64,000 nucleotides of DNA from Pseudoalteromonas tunicata (GCF_002310815.1 NZ_CP011032.1:722001-786000); one strand, 5' to 3'. Shown: positions 39,175 to 50,245, counted from the stretch's first letter. The notes: generated by a model from the letters alone, not told the origin. Numbers and translations are program-made.

Positions 39175-40089
39175 ATGCCCCAAGCTCAATCTGGGATTTG
39201 TGCTGAAGCTAATTTGCACGGTATGTATTTACTGTTAAATGTGCTTGATGGGCACGATGATTTTATAGCCACTAAGCTAATAAAAATTATTGAGTTACAA
39301 GAAGAATTTGCTGATCAATTCTCAGAGGCTTTATTGTCTTGTGTGGTTGCTGTAGGCGCTGAGTATTGGCCACACCTTAGTCCAGATAAATTACCTCTAG
39401 GTTTGACGGGTTTTCCTCAGCTTGATGCGCCTGATTACGTAATGCCATCGCAGCCTTATGATCTTTTCATTCAAATTCGCTCAGATAGAAGTGATGTAAA
39501 TCATCTGTTTGGTTTGCGTGTTTTGCATATTTTATCGCCAGATGTCGAGCTGGTTGAGCAAATAAAGTGTTTTCGCTTTTTAGATGGTCGTGATTTTAAT
39601 GGCTTTATTTATGGTGCTGATTTACCTCATGGCAAAGGAAAACGCAAAGCCGCGTTAATCGAAGCACAAGACCCCGAATTTCACTTAGGTAGTTTTGTTA
39701 ATATTCAACGCTTTCGCCATAACTTAAATAAATGGCAGCAACTAAGCATTGAAGACCAAGAGTACATTATGGGGCGCACACGCTTAGATAATCAACTTGT
39801 TGCCAATATTAGCCCAAATAGTCATGCTCTTTGTGTTGAGCTTAAAGATTTTTCTGGTCACCCAATTATGTTAGAGCAGGGTATGCCATATGGAGACATG
39901 AATGAGCAAGGCATGTTTTCGGTATGCTACAGCGGTGATGCTAAAGCATTTAAACGCTTGCTTGAGAGTCGGTTAGGGGATGGTGTGCAATATGATCACT
40001 GGTTGGATTATTGTACTGCTGACATGGGGGCAACATTTTTTGCCCCTTCAATTGATTTCTTAAAGCAGTTAGCGCAAAGACAGCTATAG
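39175..40089 (+). CDS. Dyp-type haem peroxidase family protein (YfeX-like)
   Basis: 304 residues. It has the family pattern: GLTGFP near residue 80, the distal Asp motif FLDGRDFNGF (GxxDG), QLSIEDQEYIMGRTRLDN, the proximal haem His in SPNSHAL, and MPYGD. The Arg expected three residues before the MPYG Met in many Dyp proteins is Glu here (LEQGMPYG). It starts 12 bp after fbpC with AAAGGAAGG in front, so it probably belongs to the Fur-controlled operon. There is no signal peptide, so it is cytoplasmic. It ends 4 bp from the convergent argR stop. Confidence 0.88.
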   Translation: MPQAQSGICAEANLHGMYLLLNVLDGHDDFIATKLIKIIELQEEFADQFSEALLSCVVAVGAEYWPHLSPDKLPLGLTGFPQLDAPDYVMPSQPYDLFIQIRSDRSDVNHLFGLRVLHILSPDVELVEQIKCFRFLDGRDFNGFIYGADLPHGKGKRKAALIEAQDPEFHLGSFVNIQRFRHNLNKWQQLSIEDQEYIMGRTRLDNQLVANISPNSHALCVELKDFSGHPIMLEQGMPYGDMNEQGMFSVCYSGDAKAFKRLLESRLGDGVQYDHWLDYCTADMGATFFAPSIDFLKQLAQRQL

Positions 40090-40093
40090 TCGA

Positions 40094-40561
40094 TTAAACG
40101 TTATCAAACAGGTGCTTAATACGCTCTAATGTGAGGTCTATCTCGCTAATTTTAGCTGGTGCAATAAAAATAGTATCATCACCTGCAATTGTGCCAAGTA
40201 CGCCATCGGATTTACCTAAAGAGTCGAGTAATCGAGCGATTAATTGTGCCGCACCAGGACTGGTACGAATAATAATCATCATTTCATTGTGCATGATATC
40301 GATAACTAATTGTCGTAATGGGCTTTTAGCTGTTGGTACGCCCATTTCTGCAGGTAAGCAGTAGACCATTTCTTGTTTCGCGTTACGGGTTCGTACGGCA
40401 CCGTACTTACTTAACATGCGCGATACTTTACTTTGACTGATATTATCAAAGCCTTGTTCTTTTAAGGCGTCAACAATCTCACCTTGAGAACCAAAGTTTT
40501 CTTCTTTTAGTAATGCTTTAAATGCTTTTACTAGGGCTTCTTGTTTATCGTGTAGTTGCAT
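40094..40561 (-). CDS. argR: arginine repressor ArgR
   Basis: 155 residues, standard length. The N-terminal winged helix contains [32 protein letters not shown] residues (about 25-55); the C-terminal hexamerisation/arginine-binding domain has [15 protein letters not shown] and [11 protein letters not shown]. It is divergent from mdh, as in many gammaproteobacteria. No perfect ARG box was found by eye in the 280-bp argR-mdh region; a TAGAAT -10 candidate for argR lies at 40594-40599. Confidence 0.96.
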   Translation of the reverse strand: MQLHDKQEALVKAFKALLKEENFGSQGEIVDALKEQGFDNISQSKVSRMLSKYGAVRTRNAKQEMVYCLPAEMGVPTAKSPLRQLVIDIMHNEMMIIIRTSPGAAQLIARLLDSLGKSDGVLGTIAGDDTIFIAPAKISEIDLTLERIKHLFDNV

Positions 40562-40841
40562 CGCTTGCTTATCTGTTTTTAGTCAATCGCTAAATTCTAC
40601 ACAATTTTACACCGATATGCACAAAATATGCGGTATGAAAGCCTTAAAAATGCAAGATACACTCTGACAAGTGCATGTTTATGCAGTTGTTGGTTTTTTT
40701 ATGATACAGACCGCAAAGATCAATTTACTACTATAGTCGCGAATAGTAAGAAAAATAGCGGGTTTAATTTGTTTTTATGCGCAGTTTTCATTATCTTTAG
40801 GGGCAAATTTTTTTACCTACCTCTTTTTACGGAGAATATAA

Positions 40842-41777
40842 ATGAAAGTAGCCGTTTTAGGTGCAGCTGGTGGTATCGGCCAAGCCCTGTCTTTATTATT
40901 AAAAACTAGTCTTCCAGCTGGTTCAGAATTGTCATTATATGACGTTGCTCCTGTAGTGCCTGGTGTTGCTGTTGATTTATCTCATATCCCAACTGATGTA
41001 AAAGTGGCTGGTTTTGGTGTTGATTCACTAGGTGACGCGCTAACTGGTGCTGATATCGTGTTAATTCCTGCTGGTATGCCACGTAAGCCTGGTATGGACC
41101 GTGCTGATCTATTCAATGTAAATGCTGGTATTATTAAAACATTAGCAGAAGGTATTGTTGCTAACTGTCCAAAAGCTTTAGTGGGCATTATCACAAATCC
41201 AGTTAATGGCACTGTACCAATTGTGGCTGAAGTATTCAAAAAAGCGGGCACTTATGATGCAGCACGCGTATTTGGTATTACTACATTAGACGTCATTCGT
41301 TCAGAAGCTTTTGTAGCTGAATTAAAAGGTGTTGATGTTGCTACTGTTAAAGTTCCTGTTATCGGTGGTCACTCAGGTACAACTATCCTACCTTTATTAT
41401 CTCAAGTTGAAGGTGTTACTTTCACTGAGGAAGAAGTTGCAGCATTAACACCACGCATTCAAAATGCTGGTACTGAAGTTGTAAATGCTAAAGCGGGTGG
41501 TGGTTCTGCTACTTTATCTATGGGCGCTGCAGCTGCACGTTTCTGTATGTCTTTAGTGAAAGGCTTACAAGGTGAAGAAGTAGTTGATTACGCTTATGTT
41601 GCTGTTGAAAATGGCGATGCACCTTATTTTGCACACCCAATCCGTTTAGGAAAAAATGGTGTTGCAGAAATCCTTTCTTACGGCCAATTAAGTGCGTTTG
41701 AAGAGAAAGCTAAAAATGACATGTTAGCAACATTAAAAGCTGACATTCAAGAAGGTATCGATTTTATCCAAGGTTAA
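40842..41777 (+). CDS. mdh: malate dehydrogenase (NAD)
   Basis: 311 residues, the E. coli-type mitochondrial-like MDH. The nucleotide-binding [14 protein letters not shown], active-site loop [21 protein letters not shown] and catalytic His in IGGHSG are all visible. It converts malate and oxaloacetate in the TCA cycle. GGAG precedes the ATG; a strong terminator follows. It is monocistronic. Confidence 0.98.
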   Translation: MKVAVLGAAGGIGQALSLLLKTSLPAGSELSLYDVAPVVPGVAVDLSHIPTDVKVAGFGVDSLGDALTGADIVLIPAGMPRKPGMDRADLFNVNAGIIKTLAEGIVANCPKALVGIITNPVNGTVPIVAEVFKKAGTYDAARVFGITTLDVIRSEAFVAELKGVDVATVKVPVIGGHSGTTILPLLSQVEGVTFTEEEVAALTPRIQNAGTEVVNAKAGGGSATLSMGAAAARFCMSLVKGLQGEEVVDYAYVAVENGDAPYFAHPIRLGKNGVAEILSYGQLSAFEEKAKNDMLATLKADIQEGIDFIQG

Positions 41778-41795
41778 TCACTTTGTTTAAATGAT

Positions 41796-41824
41796 AAAGG
41801 CCAGCATTGCTGGCCTTTTTGTTT
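41796..41824. terminator. rho-independent terminator between mdh and ispB
   Basis: A 10-bp stem AAAGGCCAGC / GCTGGCCTTT with a 3-nt ATT loop, followed by T residues. The symmetry suggests it also serves the convergent ispB. Confidence 0.93.
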
Positions 41825-41839
41825 TAACACACTTTGATT

Positions 41840-42811
41840 TTAGTGAGTTCGATCAACCGCTAAGCGTGCTAAACCGATCAGTGCTTCTTTATACTCTGAA
41901 TCTGGTAATAAGGCTAAACAAGCGATTGCTCTTTGGGATTCTTCTTTTGCTTTATTGAGAGTAAAATTCAGCGCATCCGTATCGGCTAGCGCTTTTAGTA
42001 CATCATCTAAAAATGCACGGCCATTACCTTGCTCTATCACTTGACGGATTAATGCAACTTGTTCTTTTGTTCCGTGTTGCATAGCGTAAATAAGCGGAAG
42101 AGTTGGTTTACCTTCGGCAAGATCGTCACCAAGGCTTTTGCCTAATTCTGCCTGGTCTGCACTGTAATCAAGCACATCATCGACTAACTGAAACGCAGTA
42201 CCTAAATGCATGCCATACAGTTTTAGCTGCTCTTCAGTGGCAGCATCTTTACGTGTTATTACCGCAGCAAGTTGAGTTGCAGCTTCAAATAATTTAGCGG
42301 TTTTACTGTAGATAACCTGCATATAGCTTTGTTCTGTAGTGTCTGGATCATTACAGTTCATTAACTGTAAAACTTCACCTTCAGCAATCACATTTGTTGC
42401 ATCAGCAAGAATTTTCATCACCCGCATTTCTTCGAGGCCAACCATAAGTTGAAAGGCGCGGGTATAGATAAAGTCACCTACCAGTACGCTTGCTGCATTG
42501 CCAAATTCAGCATTTGCTGTGGCATTACCGCGTCGTAAATCGGACTCATCAACGACATCATCATGTAATAATGTTGCGGTATGTATAAACTCAACAATAG
42601 CAGCAAGTGTGATGTGCGCATCACCTTCATAACCTAAGGCTTTAGCCGAAAGAATTGAAAGCATAGGGCGTACACGTTTACCACCGCTACTTACAATATA
42701 AAGGCCAAGTTGATTAACAAGGGCAACGTCAGATTGCAGCTGTTTATAGATTAATTGATTGACGCGCTGCATATCATTATCTGTAAGCGCTTGGATAGAT
42801 TTGATATCCAT
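41840..42811 (-). CDS. ispB: octaprenyl diphosphate synthase
   Basis: 323 residues from the ATG at 42811, chosen for its GGAG ribosome site and the typical start MDIKSIQAL; an extension to 42865 adds 18 atypical residues. The two Asp-rich motifs are LLHDDVVDESDLRRG and QLVDDVLDY, with GGKRVRP for substrate phosphate binding. It makes the polyprenyl side chain of ubiquinone-8. It is divergent from rplU. Confidence 0.95.
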   Translation of the reverse strand: MDIKSIQALTDNDMQRVNQLIYKQLQSDVALVNQLGLYIVSSGGKRVRPMLSILSAKALGYEGDAHITLAAIVEFIHTATLLHDDVVDESDLRRGNATANAEFGNAASVLVGDFIYTRAFQLMVGLEEMRVMKILADATNVIAEGEVLQLMNCNDPDTTEQSYMQVIYSKTAKLFEAATQLAAVITRKDAATEEQLKLYGMHLGTAFQLVDDVLDYSADQAELGKSLGDDLAEGKPTLPLIYAMQHGTKEQVALIRQVIEQGNGRAFLDDVLKALADTDALNFTLNKAKEESQRAIACLALLPDSEYKEALIGLARLAVDRTH

Positions 42812-43193
42812 TGATCTCCGGACCAGTTTCTTATGAGTGGTTTTACAAGACGGATTATACATCATTATTTATATGAGCTCGACCGTTTAATGCTAGCTTC
42901 GGCGCATTAATTAAACTAAAATGGAGGCCAATAAATCAATCGTAGCGATAAAAAGCTACAAATGGTTCAAAAAGTGAACGATAACTAAAAAATATCAGAT
43001 TCTATTCATTAGGCGATATTTATTAACCTTAATCCATTGTAAGTGTTAGTTTTTTTTATGGGTTCATAGACAAGCTTATTTTATTTTTTTTTAATGGAAT
43101 ATACTTGCTTGTGTTGGTTATTTAGCGTAAACTTCGCGGCCATTGAAGAATATTTAGTTGCACCGATTTGAGGGTGCACGAATGGAGTTAATT
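42812..43193 (+). promoter_or_regulatory. ispB-rplU divergent control region
   Basis: A TATAAT on the minus strand at 42854-42859 is a candidate ispB -10. For rplU, TTGCTT (43105-43110), 17 bp, TAAACT (43128-43133) is a good candidate, followed by a GC-rich discriminator. The rplU leader contains a hairpin, TGCACC / GGTGCA (43159-43178), just before the GGAG at 43183, a possible site for autogenous control. Confidence 0.5.
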
Positions 43194-43505
43194 ATGTACG
43201 CGGTTTTCCAAAGTGGTGGTAAACAGCACCGTGTGACTGAAGGTCAAACATTACGTTTAGAAAAATTAAACGTTGAAACTGGTTCAGCAGTTGTGTTTGA
43301 TACAGTACTTCTAGTTGCTAATGGTGAAGAAATTGCGATTGGTGCACCTTATGTAGATGGTGGCAAGGTTACAGCTGAAGTTGTATCTCACGGTCGTGGC
43401 GAGAAAATTAAGATCGTTAAATTTAGACGTCGTAAGCATTCTCGTAAACAAATGGGTCACCGTCAGTGGTTCACTGAAGTGAAGATCACTGGCATTAGCG
43501 CTTAA
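43194..43505 (+). CDS. rplU: 50S ribosomal protein L21
   Basis: 103 residues from the ATG at 43194 ([14 protein letters not shown]), the universal L21 start; an upstream ATG at 43158 lies inside the leader hairpin and was rejected. The C-terminus has the typical [16 protein letters not shown] block. It is an operon with rpmA, 18 bp downstream. Confidence 0.98.
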   Translation: MYAVFQSGGKQHRVTEGQTLRLEKLNVETGSAVVFDTVLLVANGEEIAIGAPYVDGGKVTAEVVSHGRGEKIKIVKFRRRKHSRKQMGHRQWFTEVKITGISA

Positions 43506-43523
43506 TTAAGAAGGTACAGATAG

Positions 43524-43781
43524 ATGGCACATAAAAAGGCAGCTGGTAGTACTCGTAACGGTCGCGATTCAGAAAGTAAACGTCTAGGCGTTAAACGTTT
43601 TGGTGGCGAGTCAGTATTAGCGGGTAGCATCATTGTTCGTCAACGTGGAACTAAATTCCACGCTGGTGCAAACGTAGGTATCGGTAAAGACCACACAATT
43701 TTTGCAAAAGCTGACGGTAAAGTTCAGTTTGAGCATAAAGGTCCGTTAAACCGTCAATACGTTAACATCGTAGCTGAGTAA
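43524..43781 (+). CDS. rpmA: 50S ribosomal protein L27
   Basis: 85 residues. It has the typical [20 protein letters not shown] start, without the cleavable N-terminal extension found in Firmicutes, and [13 protein letters not shown]. The L27 N-terminus reaches the peptidyl-transferase centre. A terminator follows, then obgE. Confidence 0.98.
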   Translation: MAHKKAAGSTRNGRDSESKRLGVKRFGGESVLAGSIIVRQRGTKFHAGANVGIGKDHTIFAKADGKVQFEHKGPLNRQYVNIVAE

Positions 43782-43796
43782 TCAGTAAGGTGTTTT

Positions 43797-43830
43797 GAAA
43801 AACCTCGCTAAGGCGGGGTTTTTTGTTTTT
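43797..43830 (+). terminator. rho-independent terminator of rplU-rpmA
   Basis: The stem AACCTCGC / GCGGGGTT (one G-U pair) with a TAAG loop is followed by a T-rich run. Confidence 0.88.
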
Positions 43831-45279
<1,449 letters not shown>

Positions 45280-45303
45280 AAAAGGCGCTTAGCGCCTTTT
45301 TTA
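45280..45303 (+). terminator. rho-independent terminator of obgE
   Basis: The stem AAAAGGCGC / GCGCCTTTT with a TTA loop, continuing into T residues, one base after the stop codon. Confidence 0.9.
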
Positions 45304-45340
45304 TTATTGTTTAATTAATGAAAAAGTATTAGGTGTTTTT

Positions 45341-45826
45341 GTGATAATTTCAATGATTGCTGCGATGGCAAATAACCGTATTATCGGACAAAATAATCAA
45401 ATGCCATGGCATTTACCAGCTGATTTACAGCATTTTAAAAAAGTCACTTTAGGCAAACCAGTTGTAATGGGAAGAAAGACGTTTGAATCAATTGGACGGC
45501 CTCTTCCTGGGCGTAAAAACATTGTTATTTCGCGTAATACTGAGTTTTATGCCGAAGGTATTTTTGTAGTGTCAACACCTGAAGAAGCTATTGAAATTGC
45601 TGGTGAAATTGATGAGCTGATGATCATTGGTGGCGGTCATATTTATGATGTTTTTTTACCACGGTGCCAGCGATTATACTTAACGTTCATTGAGCTTGAA
45701 ACGGACGGTGATACTCAATTCCCTGACTACGAAAAAGTAGGTCCTTGGCAAGTCATTTCGAGTGAAAAACACCAAAGTGACAAATCTAATCCTTATGACT
45801 ATACTTTTGTAACTTATACTAAATAA
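45341..45826 (+). CDS. folA: dihydrofolate reductase
   Basis: 161 residues from a GTG at 45341; an ATG at 45353 is possible, but the GTG start gives the first beta strand (IISMIAAMANNRIIG) seen in the family. Active-site elements: the Met20-loop MPWHLPADL with the catalytic Asp, GRKTFESIGRPLPGRKNIV and GGGHIYDVFLP. It reduces dihydrofolate to tetrahydrofolate with NADPH. Confidence 0.95.
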   Translation: MIISMIAAMANNRIIGQNNQMPWHLPADLQHFKKVTLGKPVVMGRKTFESIGRPLPGRKNIVISRNTEFYAEGIFVVSTPEEAIEIAGEIDELMIIGGGHIYDVFLPRCQRLYLTFIELETDGDTQFPDYEKVGPWQVISSEKHQSDKSNPYDYTFVTYTK

Positions 45827-45913
45827 TCATTAGCTTATTGCATGGTTTTTAGCATTCTGATAGAATTTTTATACTCTAACTAAGTAAAAAGTATTAAAAG
45901 GAAGGCATGCGTC

Positions 45914-46288
45914 ATGAAAGTAACAACCATCATTTTATTCGGGGCTGTAGTAAGTAGCGCAGTTTTTATGTCAACATCAGTGCGTGCTGAAGATGAATTA
46001 GTTGCCAGTATTTGTGATTACGTTGCAGCAGATGACAAAAACCGCCTTCGTAAAAAGCTAGATGATAGCCGCTTAAAATTACGTAATGTCTACGATGATA
46101 TTTTGTGTGGTGGTAATACATTATTACGTCATGCGATGAGCAATAATGCTTCGAACGCTGGTGAGTTCATTGTAAAGCAATTACCTAAGCAAAAGCTTGT
46201 TGATAGTGGTGATTTTGATTGGGCCAATGCAAACGGCCATGGTGGCTCTGCAATAGCAGCTGCGATTAAAGAGCGCGCAGGTTTATAA
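45914..46288 (+). CDS. DUF3718 family exported protein, copy 1
   Basis: 124 residues with a signal peptide (cleavage after VRA, near residue 25). The mature protein has two conserved cysteines, in SICDYVAADDKNRLR and DILCGGNTLLRHA, then NAGEFIVKQLPK. The same pattern is in the protein encoded at 52044-52400. DUF3718 proteins are small periplasmic proteins of marine gammaproteobacteria with no known function. AAGGAAGG gives a strong ribosome site; a terminator follows directly. Confidence 0.85.
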   Translation: MKVTTIILFGAVVSSAVFMSTSVRAEDELVASICDYVAADDKNRLRKKLDDSRLKLRNVYDDILCGGNTLLRHAMSNNASNAGEFIVKQLPKQKLVDSGDFDWANANGHGGSAIAAAIKERAGL

Positions 46289-46308
46289 AACCAAAAAAAT
46301 TAAAATAA

Positions 46309-46344
46309 TAAAGGTCTGCTAAGCGATAGCAGACCTTTATTATT
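46309..46344 (+). terminator. rho-independent terminator
   Basis: A perfect 11-bp stem AAAGGTCTGCT / AGCAGACCTTT with a 7-nt loop, followed by ATTATTG. Confidence 0.85.
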
Positions 46345-46423
46345 GTTGAGTCATTAGAATTGAAGAATAAATGACGTTTAGGATTTTTAGCTTTAAATTA
46401 CTTAATAATTAACCTCATGACTG

Positions 46424-46593
46424 GATAATAAATCCATCCCAGGCTGCAATTTTCAACGCTATCAGTGTTGAAGTAACTAGCATAGACCTACAATAGACGT
46501 CCCAATCGACATTGTTACCCTTGAAAATATCTGGCTAGAGATGAAAAATTTAGATATTTACTTTTAATTAGATATGTTGGTAAATTTCTTATC
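46424..46593 (+). repeat. dispersed intergenic repeat, copy B
   Basis: A 170-bp element homologous to 13122-13250, in the same orientation. Its ends form an imperfect terminal inverted repeat: left GATAATAAATCCATC, right (inverted) GATAAGAAATTTACC. The middle (about 46462-46520) is longer than in copy A and not alignable to it. It lies between a DUF3718 gene and the porin gene, both of which end toward it. Confidence 0.75.
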
Positions 46594-46683
46594 TAGAACA
46601 GAGGTTTAGTAACCGCTTTTTTATGATTTAAAAACAGTTTCTTATCTCTACATCTTTAAGATTAAGCTAAAGATATTTTAGCG

Positions 46684-46710
46684 ATAAAAAATGCGACCTA
46701 GGCCGCATTT
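46684..46710 (-). terminator. rho-independent terminator of the porin gene
   Basis: On the minus strand AAATGCG / CGCATTT encloses GCCTAGGT and is followed by a T-run. Confidence 0.85.
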
Positions 46711-46730
46711 GATAGGAAGTATCTATTTGT

Positions 46731-47891
46731 TTAAAAAGCGTATTTTGCTGAAAATTGTAGACGATTTAAATCACCATCTGCACCACTTTCAACTTCGCGG
46801 TTTGCATGGCGGTATTCAACACCAAAAGTAAGCTTTTTCTCTGGTGAATAAAGTAAATTTGCACTGTAGCTGGTACTTGATTTGGTTGGGCTACCGTAGA
46901 CGGCTGCTAAATCACGGTTGTTGTCTGCTTTTAAGAATGAATAAACAAACGTTGAGCGTACTTTATTGCTCCAATGATGTTGGTATCCTACAAAACCTGA
47001 TGTTGAGTCAATAGCATCAAGATCATTCCCATCTAATACTGCGCCATTAGCTGCATTTAAACCAACGTAGCGGCCAAGCCCTGTACCTTGTGTTAGCATA
47101 AATTTAAGGTTGTTTTTACCCAAGTTGATTTTACCCGAGACGCTTACACCATAAGATGTTTCAGTCGCATTAATATCAGCTTTATTATATTTTAACTGGC
47201 GAGCAAGGCCGGCAACAACAAGCTGACCCCAATCTGCGTTGTGAGTATAACGGGCTGATAAATCAGGTATGCTTGCATCATCTGTTTCAATACGAGCGCC
47301 ATTTACGGTGACGGTACTTTCAGGATTTTCAGCAGAAAAAGACCAATTACCTGTAGTGTATTTCACCATTGTTTGGCGGCTAAAAACCGTACCTTCTGTT
47401 GGTCCAACAAAATCAAGCGTTTCCGGTAAAGCACCGACGTTTTGAAAGTTTGACCATGCTTGACCAAATAACCAACCATCATAGGTAACATAAGCTTGTC
47501 TTAAGCGTGGTACATATGAATTTGAAATTCGCTCGTCGCCACCGGCGGTGACCATAAAATCAAGTTCGATTTTAGTTTTGATACTTTTGCCACTATCTAG
47601 TTTTGTGTCGGTATCGAAGAAGAAACGTGATTGTCTGGCATGCATATCAAAAACTGCATCGTTATTTTTTGCATCAGGACCGACAGGTGTGGTCACTGGA
47701 ACATAAAAATCACGGCCAATGCTACCACCAGAAATTGTGCCTGCTGAGAAGTCGCTCCACATGGCATCTAATTTAACATAGCCACCATAAGTCACATTTG
47801 TTGTATCTAAACTTGCTGCTTGAGCACCAAAACTGAGTGCGCTAAGAACTGCGATTGTGCTTAATTTTTTTGTTAATGTAATTGTTTTCAT
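46731..47891 (-). CDS. DcaP-like outer-membrane porin
   Basis: 386 residues from the ATG at 47891; the preceding GTG at 47894 is less likely. The signal peptide ends at AQA (near residue 26). The mature protein alternates polar and hydrophobic residues as in beta-barrels, starts with VTYGGYVKLDAMWS, contains RQSRFFFDTDT and a plug-like LRQAYVTYDGWLFGQAWSNF block, and ends in Phe (QFSAKYAF), the outer-membrane insertion signal. These features fit the DcaP trimeric porin family, linked to uptake of small organic acids. It is divergent from acs. Confidence 0.85.
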   Translation of the reverse strand: MKTITLTKKLSTIAVLSALSFGAQAASLDTTNVTYGGYVKLDAMWSDFSAGTISGGSIGRDFYVPVTTPVGPDAKNNDAVFDMHARQSRFFFDTDTKLDSGKSIKTKIELDFMVTAGGDERISNSYVPRLRQAYVTYDGWLFGQAWSNFQNVGALPETLDFVGPTEGTVFSRQTMVKYTTGNWSFSAENPESTVTVNGARIETDDASIPDLSARYTHNADWGQLVVAGLARQLKYNKADINATETSYGVSVSGKINLGKNNLKFMLTQGTGLGRYVGLNAANGAVLDGNDLDAIDSTSGFVGYQHHWSNKVRSTFVYSFLKADNNRDLAAVYGSPTKSSTSYSANLLYSPEKKLTFGVEYRHANREVESGADGDLNRLQFSAKYAF

Positions 47892-47894
47892 CAC

Positions 47895-48269
47895 TGTTTC
47901 CCATTTGAACGTGCTGACTTAATGTTGTTTATGAATAGAATTTGCTCAATTACCTTTTGGTCTATACGACTAAGGTGTTAGTTGTAACTTTTATGTTACT
48001 AAGAGCTCTGTTTTAAGCCTATTTAACCGGATGATATCTATATATCGAACCTTTGCGGGGGGAGCAAATTCTACGTATTTATTGGTTTAAAATAGCTGTT
48101 TAGTGGTCTTGTTGAATTCAGTTATGTAAATTAACCAAAAAATAAGCGTTAATGGTTTGATCTTAAACAATTGAGTTCCCTATTTATACTAAGGTCTAAT
48201 GTTTAATGAGAGGTAGCTGAGTAATTCTTATCTATATATGCTCAAGGCACGATTATTTAGGAGACTGTT
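47895..48269. promoter_or_regulatory. porin-acs divergent control region
   Basis: It contains ACTAAGGTGT (47969-47978) near the porin side, ACTAAGGTCT (48188-48197) near acs, and a dyad TGTAAC-TTTTAT-GTTACT (47983-48000). The same decamer recurs before the acetate symporter operon at 56379. No strong sigma-70 pair was identified. AGGAG gives the acs ribosome site. Confidence 0.5.
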
Positions 48270-50210
48270 ATGTCACAAAGTGTTTATCCAGTACCAGAGT
48301 CAGTTAAAGCAAATGCATTAATTGATGAAGCGAAATATCAAGAACTTTACCAATGGTCTATTGATGATCCCGCAGCGTTTTGGCAAGAGCAAGGCAAACG
48401 TTTAGATTGGATCACTCCTTTTTCTAAAGTAAAAAATACTTCTTTTGATACTGGTCATGTTGATATTCGTTGGTATGAAGATGGCCAATTAAATGTTTCC
48501 TATAACTGTATTGATCGCCATTTAAAAGATAAGGCAGATAAAGTCGCTCTTATTTGGGAAGGTGATAATCCAGAGCACGTCGCCCATATTACTTATCAAG
48601 AATTACACGATGAAGTCTGTAAACTGGCCAATGGTCTGAAAAAATTAGGCGTTAAAAAAGGTGATCGCGTAGCGATTTATATGCCGATGACCCCGCAAGC
48701 TGTGTATGCAATGCAAGCCTGTGCACGTATTGGTGCAATTCATTCTGTTGTTTTTGGTGGTTTCTCACCTTCAGCAATTGCCGATCGTATTCGCGATTCA
48801 GGTGCAAAAGTGGTGATTACTTCTGATCAAGGTCGTCGTGGTGGCAATGCTGTGCCACTTAAAGCGAATGTAGATGAAGCGGTATCACAAGCTACGGTGA
48901 CCAGTGTTGAACACGTTATTGTGCATCAGCTTACCGGTGGCGAAGTTGAATGGTTTGAGCATGATATCTATTGGCATGATTTAGTGGCAGACCAAGCCAC
49001 AAGCTGTGAGCCAGAAGTGATGGATGCAGAAGACCCATTATTTATCTTATATACCTCAGGTTCAACAGGCCAACCAAAAGGGGTTGTTCATACCACCGCT
49101 GGTTATTTAGTGTATACCTCGTTAACTCATGAATATGTTTTTGATTTAAAAGATAATGATGTTTATTGGTGTAGTGCCGATGTGGGTTGGGTTACAGGCC
49201 ATAGTTACATTGTGTATGGCCCACTTGCTAACGGTTGTACTCAATTATTATTTGAAGGTGTGCCAACTTATCCAACCGCGGGGCGAATGGGTGAGATTGT
49301 TGATAAGCACCAAGTCACTATTTTATACACAGCACCAACCGCAATACGTGCATTGATGGCCAAAGGGGATGAGCCAACTGCAAGCTCAACACGTACTAGT
49401 TTACGTATTTTAGGTTCTGTGGGTGAGCCAATCAATCCTGAAGCGTGGACTTGGTATCACGATAAAATTGGTAATGGTCAATGCCCAATCGTCGATACTT
49501 GGTGGCAAACAGAAACTGGCGGCATGATGATCACGCCATTGCCTGGTGCAACTGCGATGAAACCCGGCTCTGCTACACGTCCATTTTTTGGCATCGTACC
49601 GGCGTTATTCGACGCTGAAGGTAATACATTATCAGGCGCTACAGAAGGCAACCTTGTTATTTTAGATAGCTGGCCTGCGCAAGCGCGAACTGTTTATGGC
49701 GATCACGAACGTTTTGAGCAAACGTATTTTTCTGCATATCCAGGTGTTTATTTCACAGGTGATGGTTGTCGTCGTGATGAAGATGATTATTACTGGATCA
49801 CTGGTCGTGTTGATGATGTATTAAACGTATCAGGCCACCGCTTAGGCACTGCAGAGATTGAAAGTGCACTAGTAGCACATCCTGCGGTTGCAGAAGCGGC
49901 TGTCGTAGGTTATCCGCACGATATTAAAGGTCAGGGTATCTATGTTTACATTACGCCTAACGATGGCGTACAAGTCACTGAAGAGCTAACGAAAGAAGTG
50001 CGTAACTGGGTTCGTAAAGAGCTGAGCCCAATTGCATCACCTGACATGATCCAATGGTCACCAGGGTTGCCAAAAACACGTTCAGGTAAAATCATGCGCC
50101 GTATTCTTCGTAAGATTGCTGCAAATGAATACCAACAATTAGGCGATACTTCTACACTTGCAGATCCGAGTGTGGTTGAAGAGCTGATTGAGAATCGCCT
50201 CAATCGCTAA
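48270..50210 (+). CDS. acs: acetyl-CoA synthetase (AMP-forming)
   Basis: 646 residues, the usual length. The AMP-binding P-loop is [47 protein letters not shown] and the catalytic, acetylation-controlled Lys near 607 in [11 protein letters not shown] are present. It converts acetate, ATP and CoA to acetyl-CoA, allowing reuse of acetate. A hairpin then separates it from the response-regulator gene. Confidence 0.98.
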   Translation: MSQSVYPVPESVKANALIDEAKYQELYQWSIDDPAAFWQEQGKRLDWITPFSKVKNTSFDTGHVDIRWYEDGQLNVSYNCIDRHLKDKADKVALIWEGDNPEHVAHITYQELHDEVCKLANGLKKLGVKKGDRVAIYMPMTPQAVYAMQACARIGAIHSVVFGGFSPSAIADRIRDSGAKVVITSDQGRRGGNAVPLKANVDEAVSQATVTSVEHVIVHQLTGGEVEWFEHDIYWHDLVADQATSCEPEVMDAEDPLFILYTSGSTGQPKGVVHTTAGYLVYTSLTHEYVFDLKDNDVYWCSADVGWVTGHSYIVYGPLANGCTQLLFEGVPTYPTAGRMGEIVDKHQVTILYTAPTAIRALMAKGDEPTASSTRTSLRILGSVGEPINPEAWTWYHDKIGNGQCPIVDTWWQTETGGMMITPLPGATAMKPGSATRPFFGIVPALFDAEGNTLSGATEGNLVILDSWPAQARTVYGDHERFEQTYFSAYPGVYFTGDGCRRDEDDYYWITGRVDDVLNVSGHRLGTAEIESALVAHPAVAEAAVVGYPHDIKGQGIYVYITPNDGVQVTEELTKEVRNWVRKELSPIASPDMIQWSPGLPKTRSGKIMRRILRKIAANEYQQLGDTSTLADPSVVEELIENRLNR

Positions 50211-50245
50211 ACTGTTGCACATCAGTAAGTACAACAAGTAAGATG

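Noticed and set aside
40562..40841. ARG boxes between argR and mdh
   Set aside because: Several TATGCA-like half-sites occur, but none with the TGAAT-N4-ATTCA spacing of a full ARG box; left unannotated.
40628..40909. 93-residue open frame across the mdh upstream region
   Set aside because: It overlaps the mdh start in another frame, has no ribosome site or family features, and covers the promoter region.
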